From: Flammeovirgaceae bacterium UBA2338
Lineage (GTDB): Bacteria > Bacteroidota > Bacteroidia > Cytophagales > Cyclobacteriaceae
Assembly (NCBI GenBank): GCA_002344795.1
Contig: DDUM01000065.1
Location: forward strand, 1 to 7,481
Length of the DNA: 7,481 nt
Reading direction: 5' to 3'
The position numbers and the translations under genes were made by a program. Positions 1 through 6,826 of this stretch are shown in pieces (the first letter of the stretch is position 1; each line of letters begins with the position of its first letter). The notes below the pieces were generated by a model that was not told the DNA's origin, did not search any database, and saw only the letters and a program-made list of their open reading frames with translations.

Positions 1-1
1 A

Positions 2-103
2 TTGGGCAAACCCATGACTACCGAGTATTTTTTAATTCACCTTCTGGCGCACCTCTCCTACCACAGAGGACAAATTAATTATCACAGGCGGTTGTTGGTG
101 TAA
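2..103 (+). CDS. DinB-like family protein, C-terminal fragment
   Basis: An open frame enters from the left edge and ends at TAA 101-103, giving about 33 residues. The visible part includes HLLAHLSYHRGQINYHRRLL, a His-rich helix typical of the end of DinB/DUF1572-type four-helix-bundle proteins in Bacteroidota, where the histidine in the HxxYH portion belongs to the metal-binding set. Members of this superfamily are putative metal-dependent enzymes (some are thiol transferases), and the substrate cannot be told from a fragment. The upstream part and start lie outside the window. It ends 91 bases before mtaB, which has its own promoter-like element, so the two are probably separate transcripts. 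Family assignment is by recognition of the C-terminal motif only. Confidence 0.7.
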   Translation: MGKPMTTEYFLIHLLAHLSYHRGQINYHRRLLV

Positions 104-155
104 GAAGTAGCATTAGTAAACAGAGGTGTCGCTATTCACCACATGAACGCTACAG

Positions 156-186
156 TTTCACTGTTAAATAAATAGCCTTATTTTTG
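156..186 (+). promoter_or_regulatory. Putative Bacteroidota-type promoter of mtaB
   Basis: TATTTTTG at 179-186 matches the Bacteroidota -7 consensus TAnnTTTG exactly. A weak -33 element (TTT at 156-158, consensus TTG) lies 20 bases upstream. Only eight bases separate the -7 box from the mtaB ATG, so transcription would start at or within a few bases of the start codon. The -33 match is poor, hence moderate confidence. Confidence 0.45.
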
Positions 187-194
187 CAGTCCTC

Positions 195-1505
195 ATGAAA
201 AAAGTTGCGTTTTATACCCTGGGCTGCAAGCTCAACTACTCCGAGACCTCTACGATAGCCAGGGGTTTTGAGGAGAAGGGTTACAAAAAGGTAGATTTCA
301 CAGATACCCCGGATATTTTTATCATCAATACCTGCTCGGTTACCGAAAACGCAGACAAGAAGTGCCATAAGCTGGTGAGGGAGGCCCGCAGTATTTCACC
401 GGAGGCCTATGTGGCCATCATCGGGTGTTATGCACAATTAAAACCCAAAGAAATATCAGAAATACCGGGGGTAGATGCCGTTTTGGGTGCTGCTGAAAAA
501 TTCCGGTTGATTGAGTTATTGGATGGCTTTGTTCGTCCCCCACAACCTCAAGTTTATGAATCAGAAATCAAGGAGGTAAAACGCTTCAACACGGCCTATT
601 CGATGCAAGACCGCACCCGCACGTTTCTCAAGGTGCAGGATGGATGCGATTATACCTGTTCATTTTGCACCATCCCTCTTGCAAGAGGAGGCAGCAGAAG
701 CGATACCATTGAAAACATTGTTAAAGAAGCCAGGGAGATTGCCAGCAATGATGTGAAAGAGATAGTGCTCACTGGTGTGAATACAGGAGACTTTGGCCTG
801 CAAGACGGAAAGCGGGTAGAGCATTTTATAGACCTTATCAAAGCACTGGACGAGGTCGAGGGGATTAACCGCATCCGGATATCCTCTATTGAGCCCAACC
901 TGCTCACGAATGAGATTATTGAATTCGTTGCTGCATCAAAGAAGTTCGTTCCCCATTTTCATATTCCATTGCAATCCGGTTCGAACAAAATTTTGGGATT
1001 GATGCGAAGAAGGTACCAGCGCGAACTGTACCAGGAGCGGGTAAATAAAATCAAGTCGCTGCTGCCCCATTGTTGCATTGGTGTGGATGTGATTGTTGGC
1101 TTCCCCGGAGAAACGAACGAAGACTTTTTAGAGACCTATCGATTCCTGAATGAGTTGGATATCTCCTACCTCCATGTATTTACTTATTCCGAAAGGGACA
1201 ATACCCATGCGGTCACTCTGGAAAATATTGTTCCCTCCAAACAGCGATCTGAACGATCTAAAAGACTCCACATTTTATCCGATAAGAAGAGAAGGGCATT
1301 TTACAATTCACAGCTCGACAATGAATTTACCGTACTTTTCGAAAATGATGTAGAAGATGGCATGATGCAGGGATTTACGGAGAACTACATTCGGGTAACC
1401 GCGAAATATGATCCTATTTTAATTAATACCACCAAGAAAGTAAAACTTACTGCGGTTAATGAGAAAGGGTTGGTTGAGGTGGAGGAGGTTGTTTTTAGTT
1501 TATGA
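195..1505 (+). CDS. mtaB: tRNA (N6-L-threonylcarbamoyladenosine(37)-C2)-methylthiotransferase MtaB
   Basis: This cytoplasmic radical-SAM enzyme adds a methylthio group to t6A37 of ANN-decoding tRNAs, giving ms2t6A. The 436 aa length is normal for the family. The N-terminal UPF0004/MTTase domain has its three cluster cysteines at C11 (GCKLN), C47 (NTCSVT) and C78 (IIGCYAQ). The radical-SAM motif CDYTCSFC gives C151, C155 and C158. HIPLQSGSNKIL (about 257-268) and VDVIVGFPGET (about 298-307) are typical core motifs. The last 65 residues fit a TRAM RNA-binding domain. The MtaB subfamily is favoured over MiaB or RimO by the start (MKKVAFYTLGCKLNYSET) and the TENADKKC segment. The start at 195 places the protein correctly at the conserved N-terminus. 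All cluster ligands are present, so the enzyme should be active. It stands alone and converges on the ABC ATPase gene. Confidence 0.95.
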   Translation: MKKVAFYTLGCKLNYSETSTIARGFEEKGYKKVDFTDTPDIFIINTCSVTENADKKCHKLVREARSISPEAYVAIIGCYAQLKPKEISEIPGVDAVLGAAEKFRLIELLDGFVRPPQPQVYESEIKEVKRFNTAYSMQDRTRTFLKVQDGCDYTCSFCTIPLARGGSRSDTIENIVKEAREIASNDVKEIVLTGVNTGDFGLQDGKRVEHFIDLIKALDEVEGINRIRISSIEPNLLTNEIIEFVAASKKFVPHFHIPLQSGSNKILGLMRRRYQRELYQERVNKIKSLLPHCCIGVDVIVGFPGETNEDFLETYRFLNELDISYLHVFTYSERDNTHAVTLENIVPSKQRSERSKRLHILSDKKRRAFYNSQLDNEFTVLFENDVEDGMMQGFTENYIRVTAKYDPILINTTKKVKLTAVNEKGLVEVEEVVFSL

Positions 1506-1516
1506 TTGGGTTAACG

Positions 1517-1635
1517 GTTGCCAGTTACCGGTTGCCGGTACCTTCAAGGTTTTAGGTTTCAAGTTTCAGGTTACCGGTTACCAGTTACCAGTTACCAGTT
1601 ACCGGTTGCCAGTTACCGGTCTCCGGTGGCTAGTT
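1517..1635 (+). repeat. Degenerate heptanucleotide (GTTACCR) tandem array
   Basis: This array fills the 129-bp gap between the convergent mtaB and lolD stops and touches the lolD stop codon. In 7-base steps it reads GTTGCCA, GTTACCG, GTTGCCG from 1517. After an 11-base step it resumes at 1549: GTTTTAG, GTTTCAA, GTTTCAG, GTTACCG, three GTTACCA, GTTACCG, GTTGCCA, GTTACCG, GTCTCCG, GTGGCTA. Exact phase is kept over the 12 units from 1549. Variation is concentrated at positions 3, 4 and 7, so the consensus is GTTNCCR with a GTTTCAR variant. One short hairpin, TACCGG-TTG-CCGGTA (1526-1540), lies inside but is not followed by a T run, so I do not call an intrinsic terminator. Confidence 0.9.
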
Positions 1636-2285
1636 CAAATGATTACTCCGTCTTTCATTTCCAATTTGCGGTCGGCCATGTTGGCGAACTCGATGTTGTG
1701 TGTAACAATCACAAAGGTATGACCCAGGTCCTTCTTCAGTTTAAAAAACAATTGATGAAGATCGGCTGCATTTTTTGAATCCAGGTTGCCGCTGGGTTCA
1801 TCTGCAAACACCAATGACGGTGAATTGATCAATGCCCTGGCCACGGCCGTTCTTTGTTGTTCTCCCCCCGACATCTCAGATGGCTTGTGATCGTACCTGT
1901 CGCCCAAACCCAAAAGGTTTAACAAATCCATCCCCTTCTTCCGCACCGTCTTTTCATCCGTACCGGCAATCAATCCAGGCATCATCACATTTTCAAGTGC
2001 AGAAAACTCCGGGAGCAGGTTATGAAACTGGAATACAAAGCCAATATTTTTGTTTCTGAACTTCGCGAGATCACTCACACCATTTTCGAACAAATTCTTG
2101 CCGTCTACAAACACTTTTCCCTGATCCGGGGCATCCAGGGTACCAAGGATGTGCAATAAGGTACTTTTTCCTGCACCTGAAGCACCTACTATCGCCACTA
2201 CTTCACCCTTTTCCACATGAATGTTGACCCCCTTGAGTACCTTCAGTGATCCATATGATTTTTGTACCTCTACCGCCTTGAGCAT
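1635..2285 (-). CDS. lolD: ABC transporter ATP-binding protein, LolD/MacB-type
   Basis: This is a stand-alone 216 aa nucleotide-binding subunit that would hydrolyse ATP on the cytoplasmic face of an inner-membrane ABC transporter. All core motifs are present in order: Walker A GASGAGKST (34-42), Q-loop Q86 in FVFQF, signature MSGGEQQR (138-145), Walker B LVFADEP with D162 and E163, D-loop GNLDS (166-170) and switch H196. Overall sequence and length fit the LolD/MacB/FtsE-like MJ0796 group, which works with FtsX/LolC-type permeases in lipoprotein release or export. No permease gene is present here, so the partner must be encoded elsewhere and the exact role (LolCDE or another exporter) is an inference from the family. 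The ATG at 2285 starts right at the conserved N-terminus. The gene is divergent from sucC and convergent with mtaB. Confidence 0.85.
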   Translation of the reverse strand: MLKAVEVQKSYGSLKVLKGVNIHVEKGEVVAIVGASGAGKSTLLHILGTLDAPDQGKVFVDGKNLFENGVSDLAKFRNKNIGFVFQFHNLLPEFSALENVMMPGLIAGTDEKTVRKKGMDLLNLLGLGDRYDHKPSEMSGGEQQRTAVARALINSPSLVFADEPSGNLDSKNAADLHQLFFKLKKDLGHTFVIVTHNIEFANMADRKLEMKDGVII

Positions 2286-2311
2286 TGTCTGTGGTTTAGT
2301 TCTTCAATAAC

Positions 2312-2338
2312 CAAAAATGTTCTTCTCTTTTTCCGCAA
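2312..2338 (-). promoter_or_regulatory. Possible lolD promoter
   Basis: Read on the minus strand, CATTTTTG (2319-2312) matches the -7 consensus TAnnTTTG except that it begins CA. A TTG (2338-2336) lies 16 bases upstream, slightly short of the usual 17-23. The start codon is 26 bases downstream of the -7 box, which leaves a short leader. Confidence 0.3.
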
Positions 2339-2379
2339 TGTGTGCTTATGATCCTGACCCTTCATTAAAACCCGTAGGG

Positions 2380-2408
2380 CAAAATTGCTATTAGGAATAA
2401 CAATTTTG
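2380..2408. promoter_or_regulatory. 29-bp imperfect palindrome in the lolD/sucC divergent region
   Basis: CAAAATTG (2380-2387) is exactly complementary to CAATTTTG (2401-2408). The symmetry continues inward with TATT against AATA, so 12 of 13 pairs match around a 3-base centre (AGG), with only C2388/A2400 mismatched. No gene on either strand ends just upstream, so a terminator makes little sense. A regulator-binding operator, or a hairpin in an early transcript, fits better. The right arm includes the TTG that would be the -33 element of a weak sucC promoter, so a protein bound there could block it. The symmetry is seen directly; the operator role is inferred. Confidence 0.5.
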
Positions 2409-2437
2409 GGATAAAAGCGGTAAAAAAAGTAGCTTGC
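2406..2437 (+). promoter_or_regulatory. Weak candidate sucC promoter
   Basis: TTG at 2406-2408 is followed after 21 bases by TAGCTTGC (2430-2437), a partial match to TAnnTTTG that fails at the last two positions. The start codon would be 17 bases further on, leaving a short leader as at mtaB. Evidence is position and spacing only. Confidence 0.25.
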
Positions 2438-2454
2438 CCCAAAAATACACATCC

Positions 2455-3666
2455 ATGAACATACACGAATACCAAGGCAAAGAGATTCTAAGAAAATATG
2501 GTGTAGCTATCCAGCGAGGCATTGTAGCAGACACACCTGATAAGGCAGTGGTTGCCGCTAAAGAGCTTCAAACAGAGACTGGAACGAGCTGGTTTGTAGT
2601 AAAATCTCAAATCCATGCCGGTGGACGTGGAAAAGGTAAGGTGAAGGAGACCGGGTCGCATGGAGTGGTACTTGCCAAAAGCATAGACGAGGTCATGGAG
2701 AAATCCAAAGCCATCCTGGGAGGCACATTGGTGACTCACCAGACAGGCCCGGAGGGTAAGGTTGTCAATAAAGTATTGATAGCTGAAGATGTTTATTACC
2801 CCGGTGAATCAGAGCCAAAGGAGTATTATATGAGTATACTGCTGGACCGCGCGACCAGCCGGCCGGTGATCATGGCCTCTACCGAAGGCGGGATGAATAT
2901 TGAGGATGTCGCTGCCGAAACACCTGAGAAGATAATCAAAGAGTGGATTGACCCTATGATGGGATTACAACCCTTTCAAGCCAGAAAAGTAGCTTTTGCG
3001 CTTGGTTTGGAGGGAACTGCCTTCAAAGAAATGGTAAAGTTTATCCACTCCCTGTATGCAGCCTATATCGGACTGGATGCCTCTATGTTTGAGATCAATC
3101 CCGTTCTAAAAACCTCGGATAACAAAATACTCGCAGTAGACGCGAAAGTTAACCTCGATGACAATGCGCTATTCAGGCATAAAGATTTACAAGAATTAAG
3201 GGATATTTCGGAAGAAGACCCATTGGAGGTGGAAGCCGGAAAATCAGGTCTCAATTATGTAAAACTGGACGGAAACGTGGGTTGTATGGTCAATGGAGCC
3301 GGTTTGGCTATGGCCACCATGGACATTATTAAACTTTCGGGAGGAGAGCCCGCCAACTTCCTTGATGTGGGAGGTGGAGCCAATGCGGAGACTGTAGAAG
3401 CCGGTTTCAGGATCATTTTAAAGGATCCTAATGTAAAAGCCATCCTCATCAACATATTTGGTGGGATTGTACGCTGTGATCGCGTAGCAAGCGGTGTGGT
3501 AGAAGCTTACAAGAAAGTGGGGAACATACCTGTACCCATTATTGTGCGCTTACAGGGCACCAATGCCGAGGAGGGGGCCAAAATCATCCAGGAATCCGGG
3601 TTGAAGGTGTATTCGGCCATATTGCTGAAAGACGCTGCCGCAAAGATAACGGAGGTATTGGCCTGA
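2455..3666 (+). CDS. sucC: Succinate--CoA ligase (ADP-forming) subunit beta
   Basis: SucC pairs with SucD in the cytoplasm to interconvert succinyl-CoA and succinate with substrate-level phosphorylation in the TCA cycle. The product is 403 aa, a little longer than the roughly 388 aa E. coli protein. The N-terminal ATP-grasp domain begins MNIHEYQGKEIL and has the nucleotide-binding KSQIHAGGRGKGKVK (50-64). The Mg-ligand positions are N215 (EINP) and D229 (VDAK). The C-terminal ligase_CoA domain has GCMVNGAGLAMATMD (276-290), FLDVGGGAN (302-310) and NIFGGIVRCD (333-342). The ATG at 2455 is chosen because it starts exactly at the family N-terminus; a TTG seven codons earlier would add only unconserved residues. 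No sucD is in the window, so the alpha subunit must be encoded elsewhere. Confidence 0.97.
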   Translation: MNIHEYQGKEILRKYGVAIQRGIVADTPDKAVVAAKELQTETGTSWFVVKSQIHAGGRGKGKVKETGSHGVVLAKSIDEVMEKSKAILGGTLVTHQTGPEGKVVNKVLIAEDVYYPGESEPKEYYMSILLDRATSRPVIMASTEGGMNIEDVAAETPEKIIKEWIDPMMGLQPFQARKVAFALGLEGTAFKEMVKFIHSLYAAYIGLDASMFEINPVLKTSDNKILAVDAKVNLDDNALFRHKDLQELRDISEEDPLEVEAGKSGLNYVKLDGNVGCMVNGAGLAMATMDIIKLSGGEPANFLDVGGGANAETVEAGFRIILKDPNVKAILINIFGGIVRCDRVASGVVEAYKKVGNIPVPIIVRLQGTNAEEGAKIIQESGLKVYSAILLKDAAAKITEVLA

Positions 3667-3722
3667 CCGTAGGGTTTCCTTATTGGCATTTATTGCATAA
3701 ATTAGTGGTTTAAGGCCGAAAT

Positions 3723-4613
3723 ATGAGAAAAGCAGGCTCCATCGTATTCCTCGTTATTTTATTTGCCTCTTATGCAGATGCGCAAAGCTTCTATTCGATC
3801 AGAAGAGAGAGATCCATCATGGCTGTTGGAGGGATAGGAACGTCAACGTATTTAGGAGAGCTATCTAACGAAGGGGATTATATTGATGCCAAACCCACCA
3901 TCAACATTGGGTTGCAATATTATTTCACGAACAGAATTGCATTAAGATCTGAAATAACGTGGTATACACTTACAGGGGATGATGCCAAGGCAGATCCGGA
4001 ATCAGGCAGATCACCACGCAATCTGTCTTTTACTTCCAATAATTATGAGATTAATGTTACCGGGATTGTCAATTTTTTTCCGCAAGGCCAGCGGTTTTAT
4101 CAAAGACCTGGCTTTAATATTTACGGGTTTGCCGGAATTGGTGTTACCTATTTTAATCCAAAAACAGAATACCAAGGTCAAAAGGTTGCGCTACAACCAC
4201 TCCAAACAGAATTGGTTAAGTACAGCAGAATAACACCTGTTATTCCCTATGGAATTGGGGCAAGGTTTAAAGCTGGTCCTTTCGTTAATATTTCGGTTGA
4301 AGGGGGATTAAGAAAGACGTTTACAGACTATCTGGATGATGTCAGTACGGTACATCATGATGCCTCCAAATTTTCAGATCCTATAGCTGCAGCTTTATCT
4401 GACCGAAGACCCGAGATTGGTTTGCCCCTAGCTGCTGATGGGCACATAAGAGGTAATCCTGATAAAAAGGATTCCTACATGCTCTTCACAGTTAAAGTAG
4501 AGTATTATTTGCCCGATGATTTTTTTGGTATCGGTAATGGTCAAAAGAAACTTAACAGAAGTAAAAGAAAGTCCTTCTACCGGTACAACAAGAGAGGTGG
4601 CTTAAGGAGATAA
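3723..4613 (+). CDS. DUF6089-like outer-membrane beta-barrel protein
   Basis: This is a 296 aa secreted protein. A Sec signal peptide is clear: MRK followed by a hydrophobic stretch, with likely cleavage after A20 (YADA-QS). The mature part opens with an SIMAVGGIGTSTYLGELS segment. It continues with alternating aromatic and hydrophobic strands (INIGLQYYF, IALRSEITWYTL, FNIYGFAGIGVTYF, VNISVEGGLRKTFTDYLDDV) and a late strand MLFTVKVEYYLPDD, all typical of small Bacteroidota porin-like barrels of the DUF6089 group. The last 25 residues are strongly basic (KKLNRSKRKSFYRYNKRGG), an unusual tail after the final strand that would probably face the periplasm. Function is unknown; members are structural or gliding/secretion-associated at best. 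It starts 56 bases after sucC and could be read through from it. Its stop is one base from the stop of the opposing gene. Confidence 0.8.
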   Translation: MRKAGSIVFLVILFASYADAQSFYSIRRERSIMAVGGIGTSTYLGELSNEGDYIDAKPTINIGLQYYFTNRIALRSEITWYTLTGDDAKADPESGRSPRNLSFTSNNYEINVTGIVNFFPQGQRFYQRPGFNIYGFAGIGVTYFNPKTEYQGQKVALQPLQTELVKYSRITPVIPYGIGARFKAGPFVNISVEGGLRKTFTDYLDDVSTVHHDASKFSDPIAAALSDRRPEIGLPLAADGHIRGNPDKKDSYMLFTVKVEYYLPDDFFGIGNGQKKLNRSKRKSFYRYNKRGGLRR

Positions 4614-4614
4614 C

Positions 4615-6525
4615 TTATACTCCTTCCGATTGTTTATCAAGGATCTCGTACCTCGAATAATTGCTTTTGTATTCCGGAACCAATTCCTTCATTAAGGCTA
4701 CCATTTTTAGTTCATTTTTGTCATAGACCAGATCGTGAAAAAGGTCTACAAACTTATTAATTTCGGTAAATTGATATTCCTGCACTTTGGCTATCATAAT
4801 TTTTGCATGGTGTGTGGGTAACGTATTTTCAGTTGTCGTCAGTAATTCCTCATACAACTTTTCCCCTTCACGGATACCTGTAAATACAATTGGAATATCG
4901 CGATCAGGTTCGTAGCCTGATAAACGAATCATCTTTTTTGCCAGATCTAAAATCTTGACTGCCTTACCCATGTCAAAAATAAAAATCTCCCCGCCCTTAC
5001 CAATGGTTCCTGCCTCCAACACCAATTGACAGGCTTCTGGGATGGTCATAAAGTATCGTGTGATTTCAGGATGAGTAACAGTAACAGGCCCCCGTTCCTT
5101 AATTTGTTTTTTGAATAAGGGAATTACAGAACCATTTGAACCCAACACATTGCCAAACCGTGTGGTTACAAATACCGTATTGCTTGCTCCTGTTACGGCA
5201 AGGTGGTTGCTCAAAGATTGAACATAAATCTCGGCAATTCTTTTAGAGCAACCCATTACATTGGTTGGATTAACTGCTTTATCCGTGGAGATCATGACAA
5301 ACTTTTTAACGCGGTACTTTACGGCCATGTCGGCCAATAATTTAGTACCCAAAATATTACAGGAAATGGCCTCTGATGGATTACTCTCCATCATCGGGAC
5401 ATGTTTATAGGCGGCAGCATGGTAAATCCGATCTGGCTGATATTCCTTAAAAATGTATTCCAATCGCTCCGCATTTGTAATATCAGCCAGGTAAGGAATA
5501 ATTTTAATTAAACCATTTTGATCCTTAATCTCTCTTTCTATTTCATACATGGCAGATTCAGCCTGATCGACCAGGATAATCAGCGATGGATTGTACAGCA
5601 CCACCTGCCTTACCAATTCTGCACCAATAGAACCCGCTGCGCCAGAAATCAGTACTCTTTTGCCTGCCAAGTCTTTCTTTACATTTTCATTATCCAATTT
5701 AATAGACTCCCTTCCCAACAATTCTTCAATGTTAATTTCCCGAATCTGGCTAAAGCTCAACTCACCCCTCACCCACTTTTCCACTGCAGGTATCGTGCGC
5801 ACCTTTACTTTGTTTCTTATACAAACGTCTACCAGTTCATTTTTCCTATCCAATGATATCTCTTTCACGGTTATTACCAACTCATCGATATTCAGGTTTT
5901 TGAGCAACAGGTTCAATTCTTCAGACCTTGCATTATAAATTCTTGCTCCATCCAATACCTTTCCCACCTTGTTGATATCATCTTCCAAAAATCCAATCAC
6001 CTGCATGCGCGGTGTGGAGTTAATTACATGGCGGGTAACAATGCCTGTTTGACCAGCTCCAAAAATGATTACTCTGAAATTCTTAAGTATTGCATCCTTA
6101 TAATAGGAGAAAATTTGCTTGACCAATAATCTGTAATTGAACAAAAGTAAAAATGAAGAAAGGAAGGTGATGAGGATGACTGAATAAGGAATAATATTTT
6201 CTTTATAATTGTAGTAGTAAATCAAATTGGCAAGGGCCACCAAAACCATATTCAAGATTACCATGTAGAAAATACGGGCACCGTCTTCCAGGCCGGTGTA
6301 TCGAATGATCCCCTTATAGCTATCGGTTACCAAAATTGAAACCAGGGCCAACACCAGGTATAAGGCAGTTCCTTCCCAGTAATTATTGGCTGCAAAGTCT
6401 GTGGTATTAAAATTAAAACGAAGGAGGTAGCCCAGAATACAGCTGAATCCAATAAAAAAAAGGTCAATAAAGATTATGACCCATCTAGGTAAGATTTTAA
6501 GGTTCTGTACGAATTCAATTATCAA
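4615..6525 (-). CDS. Membrane-bound nucleotide-sugar 4,6-dehydratase/epimerase (WbpM/CapD type)
   Basis: A 636 aa polysaccharide-biosynthesis enzyme that acts on UDP-sugars at the inner face of the inner membrane, most likely a UDP-GlcNAc 4,6-dehydratase feeding O-antigen, capsule or exopolysaccharide sugars. About four N-terminal membrane helices (roughly 15-37, 48-69, 84-105, 111-133) precede a first Rossmann domain with GAGQTG (156-161). A C-terminal extended-SDR domain follows with GAAGSIG (295-301), YHAAAYKHVPMME (368-380) and STDKAVNPTNVMGCSK (413-428). The catalytic set reads S413, M424, K428; Met in place of the usual Tyr is the known feature of large membrane-bound WbpM-type enzymes, so it is not a defect. 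The start is TTG at 6525: an in-frame TAA (6534-6532) lies three codons upstream and there is no nearer ATG or GTG before the first helix. No glycosyltransferase genes are adjacent in the window. The specific substrate is inferred from family. Confidence 0.9.
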   Translation of the reverse strand: MIIEFVQNLKILPRWVIIFIDLFFIGFSCILGYLLRFNFNTTDFAANNYWEGTALYLVLALVSILVTDSYKGIIRYTGLEDGARIFYMVILNMVLVALANLIYYYNYKENIIPYSVILITFLSSFLLLFNYRLLVKQIFSYYKDAILKNFRVIIFGAGQTGIVTRHVINSTPRMQVIGFLEDDINKVGKVLDGARIYNARSEELNLLLKNLNIDELVITVKEISLDRKNELVDVCIRNKVKVRTIPAVEKWVRGELSFSQIREINIEELLGRESIKLDNENVKKDLAGKRVLISGAAGSIGAELVRQVVLYNPSLIILVDQAESAMYEIEREIKDQNGLIKIIPYLADITNAERLEYIFKEYQPDRIYHAAAYKHVPMMESNPSEAISCNILGTKLLADMAVKYRVKKFVMISTDKAVNPTNVMGCSKRIAEIYVQSLSNHLAVTGASNTVFVTTRFGNVLGSNGSVIPLFKKQIKERGPVTVTHPEITRYFMTIPEACQLVLEAGTIGKGGEIFIFDMGKAVKILDLAKKMIRLSGYEPDRDIPIVFTGIREGEKLYEELLTTTENTLPTHHAKIMIAKVQEYQFTEINKFVDLFHDLVYDKNELKMVALMKELVPEYKSNYSRYEILDKQSEGV

Positions 6526-6682
6526 AACAGCTTATTTATCTTTTCCTTTTTACTCTTAATGGATTAACCTAATTATAAGAGCCAAACCAATACTTATCTT
6601 GTTAGTAATATATAAAAATAATCAAAATAGCTCATTTATAGGCTACTATAAGCTATTCCTTATATAAATACCAAAAAACCGT

Positions 6683-6761
6683 ACACTTGTAACCATGTCC
6701 ATCGTATGTTGGGAGGCATATCGGACACACACCGATACACATTACTCAAATTGCTATGTAA
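6683..6761 (+). pseudogene. Remnant of a tyrosine recombinase C-terminus
   Basis: Three short reading-frame pieces line up in order with the end of Bacteroidota phage-type integrases, whose usual pattern is roughly TVTLSNGVPIE-VSRMLGHT-I-TTQIYAK. From 6683 the frame gives TLVTMS. After a frame change and loss of the intervening residues, 6697-6714 gives VHRMLG. After 8 extra bases and another frame change, 6723-6758 gives GHTPIHITQIAM, ending at TAA 6759-6761. The catalytic tyrosine expected after TQI is missing in this frame. No upstream part (the R or H-x-x-R box) is recognisable. Identification rests on one short motif spread over three frames, so it is probable rather than certain. Confidence 0.5.
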
Positions 6762-6826
6762 ATACTTGATCAACAATTATATATAAATTATTACTCCTAT
6801 CAAATATCTATTTTAGGCGCTCCGTC

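Noticed and set aside
152..164. ACAGT-TTC-ACTGT as the terminator of the DinB-like gene
   Set aside because: A 5-bp AT-containing stem without a U tract is too weak to call.
1459..1778. Two plus-strand open frames across the heptamer array and the lolD end
   Set aside because: Their residues repeat the same peptide in different frames because the 7-bp repeat lacks stops, and they run antisense into lolD. They are artefacts of the repeat.
5518..5938. Plus-strand open frames of 112 and 115 codons inside the dehydratase gene
   Set aside because: They lie antisense to strongly conserved coding sequence and their products have no recognisable domain.
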